A DNA stretch of 40,941 bases from Humibacillus sp. (GTDB taxonomy: Bacteria; Actinomycetota; Actinomycetes; Actinomycetales; Dermatophilaceae), in assembly GCA_030452985.1 (NCBI GenBank), contig JAKDLG010000026.1, forward strand, positions 1 through 40,941, given 5' to 3'. The position numbers and the translations under genes are program-made. Under the pieces are notes generated by a model. That model saw only the letters and a program-made list of their open reading frames with translations. It had not been told where the DNA came from and ran no database searches. Positions 18,559 through 26,607 of the stretch are shown here, in pieces. Each line of letters opens with the position of its first letter. Positions within the stretch are counted from its first letter, which is position 1.

Positions 18559-19031
18559 CGGGCCACCACCGTCTTGGCCTGGGCGGCCGCGCCGGCGAGG
18601 GTCGTGCCCTCCGCCGGTGAGAACTCACCCGGGTAGAGCTGGGCCACGACGTCGGAGACCGGGGCGAGCCGCCCCCCGGACGCGTGCAGGTCGGTCAGGG
18701 TCATCGTCGGCGCCCGGATGCCGGAGACCTCCTGCACGAAGTGGCGCACCAGCACGCTCAGCTGCTGGTGGCCCCGGCGCGGTGTGGTCTCGCCGGCCTC
18801 CACCCTCGCCACGACGGCATCGATCTGGCGTGAGTAGTCGCCGCGGAGGCGGCTGAGACGGTCGGCGGTGATCCGCGGCGGAACGACCACGGGCTTCTCA
18901 CGGGTCGACCACCACACCCAGCCGTACCAGAGTGCGATGGCGACGAACCCGGCGAGGCCGACCCACAGCCAGGTCACGGCGTACGGGTCGGGAGCGTAGA
19001 AGCCCGGTGGCGGGCGGTCAGCGGCGAGCAC
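18549..19031 (-). CDS. small single-pass membrane protein of MoxR/Bat operon
   Basis: 160 residues: short Pro-rich N-terminus (DRPPPGFYAPDPYAV), one membrane helix (about 19-41, very Trp-rich: WLWVGLAGFVAIALWYGWVWW), then a cytoplasmic helical domain beginning PPRITADRLSRLRGDYSRQID that includes a LVRHFV segment. Members of this position in actinobacterial MoxR operons are uncharacterised. GTG at 19031 overlaps the upstream DUF58 gene by 14 bases and the stop overlaps the next gene by 10 bases, so it is firmly embedded in the operon. I do not recognise a named domain. Confidence 0.7.
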   Translation of the reverse strand: MLAADRPPPGFYAPDPYAVTWLWVGLAGFVAIALWYGWVWWSTREKPVVVPPRITADRLSRLRGDYSRQIDAVVARVEAGETTPRRGHQQLSVLVRHFVQEVSGIRAPTMTLTDLHASGGRLAPVSDVVAQLYPGEFSPAEGTTLAGAAAQAKTVVARWT

Positions 19032-19983
19032 GGCGCTGTCTCTCCAGCAGGGCGAAGACGGCTCCGACCACCTCGTCGCTCGACCCGATACGGGTGTGGT
19101 TGATCCCGCGGCGGTCCAGCAGGGCCGTGGTGTGCTCGACGCGGTGGGCCACCTCGGCGGCGTAGGCCGCCCGAACCCTGGGGTCGAGCCGAACGAGGGT
19201 CGGCAGCGGGTGCGCGTCAGCCACGTCGTACGCGGTGCGGCCGACCTCGATGGCGGTCGGGTCGGCATCCTCGACGGTGATCCAGAGGATCTCGTGCTGC
19301 ACGTGCAGGCGGCGCAGCAGCTCCTCGGTGGCGGGGTCGAGGTCACGGTCGTCGGCGAGCACGAGCAGGAAGAGGCGGCGCCGGACGTTGCGGATGATCC
19401 AGCGCAGCTGACTGGCCAGGTTGCTCTGCTCGCCGTCGAGAGTCGTGGCGGAGTCGATGGCGCGCAGGAGCAGCTCGAGGTGGGCCTCGGTGCCGCGCAG
19501 GTCATGCGCGGTCGTCTCGGTGGCGGTGCCACGGACCAGCCCAACCAGGTCGCCATGACGCTGGGCCAGCCACCCCACCAGGCCCGCGGCCGCGATGGCC
19601 ACCTCCTTCTTGGGCTCGCCGCTGCGGGTCGTGGCCGCCATGCCCCGGCCCGTGTCGACCACGAGCATGAGGTTCTGCTTGCGGTGAGCGACATAGCGTT
19701 TGACGAGCGGCCGGGTGTGCCGGGCCGTCGCCTTCCAGTCGATGTCGCGAACCTCGTCGCCGATCACGTAGTCGCGCAGGTCGTCGTAGTCGAGGCTGCG
19801 GCCGTGGAAGACCGAGGCGTACTCACCCTCGAGCAGTCCCCGCGAGCGCCGCCGAGCGTGCACGAACAGCTTGCTCTTGACCCGGGTCAGCATCGTCGTC
19901 GGAGACCGGGTGGGCGAGACGCCGGCTGGTGGCGCGGCTCCCGGTCCAGGTGGCACGGAAGGAGGGTCGAGTCGTGACGGCAT
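19018..19983 (-). CDS. DUF58 domain-containing protein
   Basis: 321 residues. The DUF58 signature GRSLDYDDLRDYVIGDEVRDIDW lies at about 61-83, followed by ATARHTRPLVKRY, and a vWA-like fold follows with LMLVVDTGRGM (about 106-115). The first 30 residues are Pro-rich and probably disordered. No membrane helix. DUF58 proteins are the regular cytoplasmic partners of MoxR ATPases. ATG at 19983 lies 14 bases after the MoxR stop, in the same operon. Confidence 0.88.
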   Translation of the reverse strand: MPSRLDPPSVPPGPGAAPPAGVSPTRSPTTMLTRVKSKLFVHARRRSRGLLEGEYASVFHGRSLDYDDLRDYVIGDEVRDIDWKATARHTRPLVKRYVAHRKQNLMLVVDTGRGMAATTRSGEPKKEVAIAAAGLVGWLAQRHGDLVGLVRGTATETTAHDLRGTEAHLELLLRAIDSATTLDGEQSNLASQLRWIIRNVRRRLFLLVLADDRDLDPATEELLRRLHVQHEILWITVEDADPTAIEVGRTAYDVADAHPLPTLVRLDPRVRAAYAAEVAHRVEHTTALLDRRGINHTRIGSSDEVVGAVFALLERQRRARR

Positions 19984-19997
19984 GGCTTCGACACCCC

Positions 19998-21227
19998 TCA
20001 GGGGGTTCGGATCCCGTTCACCATGGCGTCGATGATGCTCTCGACGGCCACCTCGTCGGCGGCGGCCTCGAAGCCGAGCGTGACGCGGTGGCGCAGGACC
20101 CGGTGCGTGAGCGCCTTGACGTCATCGGGCACCACGTGGTTCCGACCGTCGATGAGCGCGCGGGCCCGGGCCGCGCTGGTGAAGGCGATGCTGGCGCGGG
20201 GGCTGGCCCCGAAGTCGACGTAGGCTGCGAGCCGGGGGTCGATGTAGTCGCGAGGATGCCGTGTGACGTACGTGATGCCCACCACGTAGTTGACGATGGC
20301 GGGGTCGATGTAGACCCGGCCCGCGAGAGCCTGCAGCCGGTTGATGTCGGCGACCGACACGACCGACTCGGGGGCAGCAGAGAAGACTCCCGCGTCGATG
20401 CGGCGCAGCACCTCGGCCTCTTCGGCCGGAGAGGGGTAGTCGAGCACGTCCTTGAGCATGAAGCGGTCCATCTGCGCCTCGGGCAGCGGGTAGGTGCCCT
20501 CCTGCTCGATGGGGTTCTGGGTGGCCAGCACGAGAAAGGGGACGGGAAGCGGATAGCTGTGGTCACCGATCGACGTCTGCCGTTCCTGCATCGCCTCCAA
20601 CATCGCCGACTGCGTCTTGGCGCTGCTGCGGTTGATCTCGTCGAGCAGCACGAAGTTGGCGTGCACCGGCCCGAGCTGGGTCTCGAAGGTGCCCGAGTGC
20701 TGGTTGTAGACCTGCGTGCCGACGATGTCGCTGGGCAACAGGTCGGGGGTGCACTGGATGCGGTGGAAGCTGCCACCCACCGCCTGCGCCACCGTCTGGG
20801 CGGCAGTCGTCTTGGCCAGCCCCGGCACGCTCTCGAGCAGCACGTGACCACCGGTCAGCAGCGCGATGAGCAGGGTCTCCTGCAGGCGTGTCTGTCCGAC
20901 CACCTTGGCCGTGAAGGCACCGGAGATGGCCGCCACCGTCTCGCGGGCCCAGGCGAGCTCGTCGGCGTCGAGGTAGACGGCGCCGTTCGGGACCGTGGTG
21001 TGGACCGGCGTGTCGAGTGCGGCCGCGGCCTCGTCGGGCGACGCGTGCTCGGAGGTGGCGTGCTCGGATCCGGCGTCGCCTGAGCCTGTGGGGTCGGAGC
21101 CGGCGTGGTGGAGGCCGTCACGGTCGTCGGCGGGCGCGACGCCCGGGATCTGGACCGCGTACATCTCGCGGGTCGTAGCGCCACCCTCGTCGTCGGGCTC
21201 TGCCCCACCCACGTTGCCCTGCACCAT
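19998..21227 (-). CDS. MoxR-family AAA+ ATPase
   Basis: 409-residue ATPase, first gene of the MoxR-DUF58-small membrane protein-vWA-vWA-TPR operon. Walker A SVPGLAKT at 133-140 and Walker B FVLLDE at 192-197 are both the MoxR form; sensor and lid regions (LATQNPIEQEGTYPLPEAQMDRF and the C-terminal helical domain) are complete. ATG at 21227 is chosen because GAAGGGG lies a few bases upstream; the frame is open further. The N-terminal 85 residues are an acidic, His/Ser/Glu-rich low-complexity extension not usual in MoxR proteins of about 320-350 residues. It probably acts as a metal-chelatase-like chaperone on the vWA partners. parE lies upstream on the same strand, 105 bases away. Confidence 0.92.
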   Translation of the reverse strand: MVQGNVGGAEPDDEGGATTREMYAVQIPGVAPADDRDGLHHAGSDPTGSGDAGSEHATSEHASPDEAAAALDTPVHTTVPNGAVYLDADELAWARETVAAISGAFTAKVVGQTRLQETLLIALLTGGHVLLESVPGLAKTTAAQTVAQAVGGSFHRIQCTPDLLPSDIVGTQVYNQHSGTFETQLGPVHANFVLLDEINRSSAKTQSAMLEAMQERQTSIGDHSYPLPVPFLVLATQNPIEQEGTYPLPEAQMDRFMLKDVLDYPSPAEEAEVLRRIDAGVFSAAPESVVSVADINRLQALAGRVYIDPAIVNYVVGITYVTRHPRDYIDPRLAAYVDFGASPRASIAFTSAARARALIDGRNHVVPDDVKALTHRVLRHRVTLGFEAAADEVAVESIIDAMVNGIRTP

Positions 21228-21332
21228 CTGACCCCTTCTCGGCGATTCACGTGATTCCGCGGCGGACGACAGGGCCCTGCCCTGCGGCCCGGCGATGCGG
21301 CACGGAGTCACATCGTAAACGTGCCGTCGGGC

Positions 21333-23465
21333 TCAGGCGTCGATGCGCTCGCGGTCGATGTCGTGGGCCGAGCCGATGATGAAGTCCTTGCGGGGAGCGA
21401 CGTCGTTGCCCATGAGCAGCTCGAACACGTGCTCGGCCGCCTCGAGGTCGCGCATCGTGACCTGTCGGAGGGTGCGGTGGCGGGGGTCCATCGTCGTGTC
21501 GGCCAGCTGGTCGGCATCCATCTCGCCGAGACCCTTGTAGCGCTGCATCGGCTGCTTGATCTTCTTCCCGCTCTTCTCGATCCGCGCCAGGGTGCGGCGC
21601 ATCTCCGGCTCGTTGAAGGTGTAGATCAGCTCGTTCTTCTTCGAGCCGGCGTTGATCACCTCGAGCCGGTGCAGCGGGGGCATCGCGGCGTACACCCGCC
21701 CGGACTCGACCAGCGGACGCATGTAGCGGAAGAAGAGGGTGAGCAGCAGGGTGCGGATGTGTGCGCCGTCGACATCGGCGTCGGTCATGATGATGACCTT
21801 GCCGTAGCGGGCTGCCTCGAGCTCGAAACTGCGACCCGAGCCGGCTCCGATGACCTGGATGATCGAGGCGCACTCGGCGTTCTTCAGCATGTCGGAGACC
21901 GAGGCCTTCTGGACGTTGAGGATCTTGCCGCGGATCGGCAACAACGCTTGGAACTCGGAGCTGCGGGCCTCCTTGGCCGTTCCCATCGCGGAGTCGCCCT
22001 CGACGATGAACAACTCGGAGCGCTCGACGTCACTGGTGCGACAGTCACGCAGCTTGGTGGGCAGCGTCGAGCTCTCGAGGGCGTTCTTGCGGCGCTGGGT
22101 CTCCTTGTGCAGCCGGGCGCTGATGCGCGACTTCATCTCGGAGACGACCTTCTCGAGCAGCAGGGCCGACTGAGACTTCTCGCCCCGCTTGGTCGAGGTC
22201 AGCCGGGCGGTGAGCTGCTCTTCGACGACCTTGGCGACGATGGCGCGCACGGCGTTGGTGCCGAGCACCTCCTTGGTCTGACCCTCGAACTGCGGCTCGG
22301 CCAGGCGTACGGTGACGACCGCCGTCAGCCCGGCGAGCACATCGTCCTTCTCCGGCTTGTCGTTGCCGACCTTGAGTCGACGGGAGTTGATCTCGAGCTG
22401 GCGGCGGAAGACCTTGAGGAGCGACTGCTCGAAGCCGACGACATGGGTGCCGCCCTTCGGGGTCGCGATGATGTTGACGAACGACTGCACCCGGGCGTCG
22501 TAGCCCTGCCCCCAGCGCAGCGCCACGTCGACACCGCACTCGCGTTCGACCTCGGTCGGGCTCATGTGCCCCTGGGAGTCGAGTACGGGCACAGTCTCGG
22601 TGAACGTGCCGGAGCCCTCGAGGCGCCACACCTCGGTGATCGCCGGGTCGGGCGCGAGGTACTCGGCGAACTCGCTGATGCCGCCGTCGTGCTGGAAGGC
22701 CTCCTCGCGCGGCGACTCCTCGCCATCGGCGCCGCCCTGCGGGCGCTCGTCGCGCAGCACGAGCTTCAGGCCCGGGATGAGGAAGCTGGTCTGGCGGGCT
22801 CGCGCGGCGAGCGACTCGTAGTCGAGACCGGCATCCTTGAGGAAGATCTGACGGTCGGGCCAGAAGCGCACGCGCGTGCCGGTGACCCCGCGCTTTGCCT
22901 TGCCCACGACCGGCAGCTCGCTGCGCGTGAGGTAGGGCGTGAACTCGGACTCGGGTGAGTGCACGGGTGAGGTGTCGAGGAAGCGACCCGGCTCACCGCG
23001 TCGGAAGCTCATGCCGTAAGTCTTGCCGGCCCGGTCGACCGCGACGTCGAGCCGGGCGGACAGTGCGTTGACGACCGAGGCCCCCACCCCGTGCAGCCCA
23101 CCGGTGGCGGCGTACGAGCCGCCCCCGAACTTGCCGCCGGCGTGCAGCTTGGTGAACACCACCTCAACGCCTGAGAGGCCCGTACGCGACTCGACGTCGA
23201 CGGGGATGCCGCGACCGTTGTCACGCACCTCGATCGACCCGTCGGACCCCAGGATCACGAGGATGTCGGTACACACGCCGGCCAGGGCCTCGTCGACGGC
23301 GTTGTCGATGATCTCCCAGAGGCAGTGCATCAGGCCGCGCTGGTCGGTGGAGCCGATGTACATGCCGGGCCGCTTGCGTACTGCCTCGAGCCCCTCGAGC
23401 ACCTGGAGGTGACGAGCGGTGTAGTCGCCGTTTCGAGGCTGGGTGGTGCGTGGGGCGGTGGCCAA
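21333..23465 (-). CDS. parE: DNA topoisomerase IV subunit B
   Basis: 710-residue ATPase subunit. GHKL motifs: EIIDNAVDEA (51-60), DNGRGIP (82-88), GGLHGVG (122-128). Transducer follows, then the TOPRIM domain with FIVEGDSAMG and the metal-binding DADVDGAHI, and PIRGKILNV of the quinolone region. No GyrB-specific insert is seen. The start is TTG at 23465, the only start giving a full N-terminus in this frame; GGGAG lies about 12 bases upstream, so initiation may be weak. Partner of ParC (12139-14649) with the MoxR operon lying between them. Confidence 0.93.
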   Translation of the reverse strand: MATAPRTTQPRNGDYTARHLQVLEGLEAVRKRPGMYIGSTDQRGLMHCLWEIIDNAVDEALAGVCTDILVILGSDGSIEVRDNGRGIPVDVESRTGLSGVEVVFTKLHAGGKFGGGSYAATGGLHGVGASVVNALSARLDVAVDRAGKTYGMSFRRGEPGRFLDTSPVHSPESEFTPYLTRSELPVVGKAKRGVTGTRVRFWPDRQIFLKDAGLDYESLAARARQTSFLIPGLKLVLRDERPQGGADGEESPREEAFQHDGGISEFAEYLAPDPAITEVWRLEGSGTFTETVPVLDSQGHMSPTEVERECGVDVALRWGQGYDARVQSFVNIIATPKGGTHVVGFEQSLLKVFRRQLEINSRRLKVGNDKPEKDDVLAGLTAVVTVRLAEPQFEGQTKEVLGTNAVRAIVAKVVEEQLTARLTSTKRGEKSQSALLLEKVVSEMKSRISARLHKETQRRKNALESSTLPTKLRDCRTSDVERSELFIVEGDSAMGTAKEARSSEFQALLPIRGKILNVQKASVSDMLKNAECASIIQVIGAGSGRSFELEAARYGKVIIMTDADVDGAHIRTLLLTLFFRYMRPLVESGRVYAAMPPLHRLEVINAGSKKNELIYTFNEPEMRRTLARIEKSGKKIKQPMQRYKGLGEMDADQLADTTMDPRHRTLRQVTMRDLEAAEHVFELLMGNDVAPRKDFIIGSAHDIDRERIDA

Positions 23466-23825
23466 GGCGGGTTGTTCTCCCTCATCGATTCAGGTGTGCA
23501 CCGGCAGCCTAACGACCGTCCTCGGCGGCTGCCGAGAGGCTCGCTGGTCGGCCGCCGACGTGAGGCGCCAGGCGCACGCGTACTGCCCTCGACCTTGGGC
23601 GACCAATCCGCCGGGGCGACCGTCCACGAACCCCTGACACGTAACGATCGGGACATCACCCGCGTCTCAGCCAACGGGCTTCCCACGCGGGAAGGTTTCC
23701 TCGTGATTGACTGTTGGAACGGTCACGAGGCACCGAGACGGCAACCGAAGAGCCGGGGCGGGCGTCGCAACGACATGGCAGGGTTTTCTTTTCGAGGAAC
23801 CCCTGAGCGAGGAAAGAAGGCGAGC
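23466..23825. promoter_or_regulatory. divergent intergenic region between parE and DUF7455 gene
   Basis: 360 bases without a gene. Perfect inverted repeats are CGGCAGCC (23502-23509) with GGCTGCCG (23527-23534), overlapping an alternative hairpin CTCGGC/GCCGAG (23521-23536), and CCTCGTGA (23699-23706) with TCACGAGG (23723-23730). A TTGACT word lies inside the second repeat (23707) but lacks a matching -10. The promoters of both flanking genes are expected here; none is clear. Confidence 0.35.
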
Positions 23826-24047
23826 ATGATGACGACAGCACTGGCACCCGAGATGACAGCAGCCGACCGCTGTGACCGATGTGGGGCCCAGGCCTACATC
23901 CGCGCCCGACTTGTTTCCGGCGGAGAGCTCTTCTTCTGTGGCCACCACGGCCGTGAGTTCGTTCCCGCGCTGCGAGACAAGGCGGTCGACATCGTCGATG
24001 AGACCGATCGGCTGATCGAGAACCCGGCCCCCACTCCCGCCCACTGA
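23826..24047 (+). CDS. DUF7455 small zinc-ribbon-like protein
   Basis: 73-residue protein with a C-D-R-C pair and, 20 residues later, C-G-H-H, a pattern suited to one zinc ion (CDRCGAQAYIRARL ... FFCGHHGREF). I recognise it as the DUF7455 family of small actinobacterial proteins. Two adjacent starts are possible, ATG at 23826 or 23829; AGGAAAGAAGG (23810-23820) suits either. It is divergent from parE. Function unknown; a regulatory or ribosome/RNA polymerase-associated role is only a guess from size and zinc ligands. Confidence 0.75.
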   Translation: MMTTALAPEMTAADRCDRCGAQAYIRARLVSGGELFFCGHHGREFVPALRDKAVDIVDETDRLIENPAPTPAH

Positions 24048-24105
24048 CGCCAGCGACGACACTGACCTGCCCGCTGTCCTTCCGCCCCCAAACCGCTGAC
24101 CGGCC

Positions 24106-24594
24106 GTGATCACGGCCACCGACATCCTCGTCCTGCTCGCCATGCTGGTGGGCACGGCGGGGATTGTTCTTCCTGTGCTCCCAGGGCTGCTGGTGGTCTG
24201 GTTGGCGTTCCTCGTGTGGGCGATCGACCAGCCCGATGGTTCCGGCTGGGTGGCCTTCGTCGGCGCTTCCGCGCTCTACGCGGCAGGGCTGGTGGCGCAG
24301 TACGTCTACCCGGGCCGGCGGTTGCGTTCTGCCGGCGTGCAGACCTGGGTCATCGCTCTCTCTCTGGTGATGGCGGTCGTGGGACTCTTCGTGATCCCCG
24401 TCGTGGGCGCTCCGATCGGCTTCGTCGCTGCCATCTACCTGCTCGAGCTGGTGCGGCGGCGCGAGCCCAGCGGGGCCTGGGGCGCCACGAAGCAGGCGGT
24501 GCGTGCCGTGGGTCTCAGCGTCGGGATCGAGCTGGTGACGGCGCTGGCTATGATCACCGTCTGGGGCAGCGCCGTCTGGGCCAGAGTGCACTGA
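24106..24594 (+). CDS. DUF456 family membrane protein
   Basis: 162 residues, nearly all hydrophobic, with about four to five membrane segments. The glycine-rich segments GTAGIVLPVLPGLLVVWLAF, GLVAQYVYPGRR and GAPIGFVAAIYLLEL are the DUF456 pattern with its glycine-zipper-like spacing. GTG at 24106 is used; no strong ribosome site is visible, and the gene starts 58 bases after the DUF7455 stop, so they may be co-transcribed. The gene is followed by a strong hairpin terminator. Function unknown. Confidence 0.8.
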   Translation: MITATDILVLLAMLVGTAGIVLPVLPGLLVVWLAFLVWAIDQPDGSGWVAFVGASALYAAGLVAQYVYPGRRLRSAGVQTWVIALSLVMAVVGLFVIPVVGAPIGFVAAIYLLELVRRREPSGAWGATKQAVRAVGLSVGIELVTALAMITVWGSAVWARVH

Positions 24595-24620
24595 GCAAGC
24601 CGTATGGGGCCAGAGCCCAC

Positions 24621-24645
24621 TGAGCGCCCCCTTCGGGGGCGCTCA
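24621..24645. terminator. strong hairpin, probable bidirectional terminator
   Basis: TGAGCGCCCCC (24621-24631) pairs perfectly with GGGGGCGCTCA (24635-24645) around a TTC loop: an 11-bp GC-rich stem between the convergent DUF456 and DUF3040 genes, 27 bases after the former's stop. Only a weak T-rich stretch (GTTCTCAAGTCTT) follows. Confidence 0.85.
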
Positions 24646-24676
24646 CGTTCTCAAGTCTTGGTCGTCGACGGGAGCC

Positions 24677-25084
24677 CTACGGCTGGTCGCGTCGACGCTT
24701 CTCCCAGCGTTCTTCGAGGCGGCCCATGAAGTTGCCCTGTCGGGGGGCAGCACCCTTGCCCGTCGGGGCCGGCTTCTGATGCGGCTTGACCGTTCCGTCG
24801 GCCGATACCGTGCCGAGCTTGGCCTTCGACGGCGTGATCGCGAACACGATGCCGGCCACCATCACAGCGAAACCGACTGCCCCTAGCCAGATCAGGCTGC
24901 TCATGGCAGAGACGACCACCAGCCCCAGGCCGGCCAGGCCGACGACAACCCCGATGATGACTCGGCCTCGCCCGCCGGATCGCTTCTTTGTCTTCTCGAT
25001 CCGGGATGCGAACCGCGGATCTTCGGCGTAGAGGGCCTCCTCCATCTGCTGGAGTAGGGCTTCCTCGTGTTCCGAGAGTGCCAC
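24677..25084 (-). CDS. DUF3040 family membrane protein
   Basis: 135 residues. The N-terminus MALSEHEEALLQQMEEAL followed by DPRFA is the hallmark of DUF3040; two membrane helices follow (about 41-60 and 62-84), then a Lys/Pro/Arg-rich cytoplasmic tail. GTG at 25084 has GGGAGG six to seven bases upstream. It lies 75 bases downstream of dinB on the same strand; a TACGAT word in the gap could be a -10 of its own promoter. In actinobacteria DUF3040 genes often neighbour dinB. Function unknown. Confidence 0.85.
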   Translation of the reverse strand: MALSEHEEALLQQMEEALYAEDPRFASRIEKTKKRSGGRGRVIIGVVVGLAGLGLVVVSAMSSLIWLGAVGFAVMVAGIVFAITPSKAKLGTVSADGTVKPHQKPAPTGKGAAPRQGNFMGRLEERWEKRRRDQP

Positions 25085-25159
25085 TCGGCACCTCCCTGTG
25101 CGGTCTCGATATTCTCTGCCCGGATCGTATGTCGTGATCGGCGCTCCAGGTTCTTACCT

Positions 25160-26419
25160 CTAGGATAGATCGCCCGGGGGCCCTTGTGAACCCGAGGGTC
25201 TGTCGGGCATGAGGCTGGCTGGTCGCACCGACCCCGCCCCGAACCTGGCGCTTGCCCGGTCGACCGCGATGTCAGCCTCTCGCCACCCGTGTTCGGGGTC
25301 ATCCAGGCGTGCTTGGATGGGCGCCATTCCGGTTTCTACGAGGCCTTCCAGGCGCACGCCGACGAGGCGGATCCGGGCTCGTTGGAGCCCTAGCCGGTCG
25401 TAGAGCTCGCGGGCTGTGGCGAAGATCTCACGCGAGACGTCGGTGTGGTGGCGCAGTGTCTTGGAGCGGGTGATCGTCGTGAAGTCGGCAAAGCGCACCT
25501 TGATCGAGACGGTGCGTCCAGTCATGCCGGCCGAGCGGGCGCGAGCCGCAGTGCGGTCGGCGAGGCGCAGCAGCTCACGGTGGATCACCGCAGGGTCGGA
25601 GATGTCGTGCGAGAAGGTCTCGTCGGCGCCGATCGACTTCTCTCGGCGCTCGGGAACGACCGAACGGGGGTCGAGACCCCAGGCGAGGTCGTGCAGGTTG
25701 CGACCGGCCACCTCGCCCAGGGCCCGCTGGAGGGTCACCATCGGGGTGTGGGCCAGGTCGGCGACGGTGCGCAGCCCCAGCCGGTGCAGGTGCTCCTCGG
25801 TCTTCTCGCCGACCCCCCAGATGGCACCGACCGGCAGCTGGTGCAAGAAGGCGACCGTCTCGTCGCGGGGCACGACGATCATGCCGTCGGGTTTGGCCAG
25901 CGACGACGCCAGCTTGGCCACGAACTTGGTGGCCGCCACCCCCACGGAGGCGGTGATGCCCTGTTCGTCGGCGATCGTGTCACGCAGCTGCTCGGCGATG
26001 CGGGTCGGACGCCCGAGGCGGCGAATGGCACCGGAGACGTCAAGAAACGCCTCGTCGAGAGAGAGCGGCTCGACGTGCTCGGTGATGGTCGAGAAGGTGG
26101 CCATGATGGCATCGGAGATGGCGGCGTAGCGGCGGTGGTCAGGCTCGATGATGACGGCCTGGGGGCACAGCCGCCGGGCCCGGGCCATCGGCATGGCCGA
26201 GGTGACACCGAAGGTGCGGGCCTCATAGGTGGCCGAGAGCACCACCGAGCGACCGCTCGCTCCTCCGATGATGACCGGTCGGCCCACCAGCTCGGGCCGG
26301 GACAGGAGCGAGGCCGAGGCGTAGAAGGCGTCCATGTCGACGTGCAGCACCGTGCACCCGGTGTCGTCAGGAGGGTGGGCACCGGCCCGGGTGGGCGCCG
26401 TGAACTGCCGCCGGCTCAT
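25160..26419 (-). CDS. dinB: DNA polymerase IV (Y-family translesion polymerase)
   Basis: 419 residues. Palm catalytic residues are seen in HVDMDAFYAS (D28, D30) and SLDEAFLDV (D122, E123); the helix-hairpin-helix thumb (GVGEKTEEHLHRLGL) and the little-finger domain with KSIGADETF and SIKVRFADFTTITR are present. Near residue 369 the segment QARLDDPEHGWREA occupies the place where actinobacterial DinB proteins usually have a QLTLD-type clamp-binding motif; here only Q and L remain, so clamp binding may be weak. ATG at 26419 is the start; its first bases overlap the stop of an unexplained short frame (ATGA). Probably the distal part of the SOS cassette that begins at the LexA box near 32680. 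Confidence 0.92.
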   Translation of the reverse strand: MSRRQFTAPTRAGAHPPDDTGCTVLHVDMDAFYASASLLSRPELVGRPVIIGGASGRSVVLSATYEARTFGVTSAMPMARARRLCPQAVIIEPDHRRYAAISDAIMATFSTITEHVEPLSLDEAFLDVSGAIRRLGRPTRIAEQLRDTIADEQGITASVGVAATKFVAKLASSLAKPDGMIVVPRDETVAFLHQLPVGAIWGVGEKTEEHLHRLGLRTVADLAHTPMVTLQRALGEVAGRNLHDLAWGLDPRSVVPERREKSIGADETFSHDISDPAVIHRELLRLADRTAARARSAGMTGRTVSIKVRFADFTTITRSKTLRHHTDVSREIFATARELYDRLGLQRARIRLVGVRLEGLVETGMAPIQARLDDPEHGWREADIAVDRASARFGAGSVRPASLMPDRPSGSQGPPGDLS

Positions 26420-26607
26420 GTCGTCACCGGTTGCCTGACCCGCCCCGGCGGGTGAGGTGTGGTGGTCGTGGTGGCAGTGGTGATCGGCAACGGCAGCCCC
26501 AGCGGCGGCCCGTCGAGAACCCCGTCGACAATCCGAGAGGCGCCATCGATCGTGGCGATCGTGTGGGCGAGCGCTTCAGGAGCGATGGGCGATGACGTGC
26601 AGATCAT
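26416..26607 (-). other. possible small ORF or frameshifted extension between methyltransferase and dinB
   Basis: A 63-codon frame from ATG at 26607 overlaps the methyltransferase 3' end in another frame and ends exactly at the dinB start with an ATGA overlap. In the 156 bases not covered by the methyltransferase its third codon positions are about 85% G/C, which looks coding. It encodes PEALAHTIATIDGASRIVDG then a Thr/Pro-rich end. It may be a genuine small protein, a methyltransferase tail displaced by a frameshift, or chance. No clear ribosome site was found. Confidence 0.3.

Noticed and set aside
21321-22958. 545-codon open frame antisense to parE
   Set aside because: No recognisable domain and biased composition; shadow of parE.
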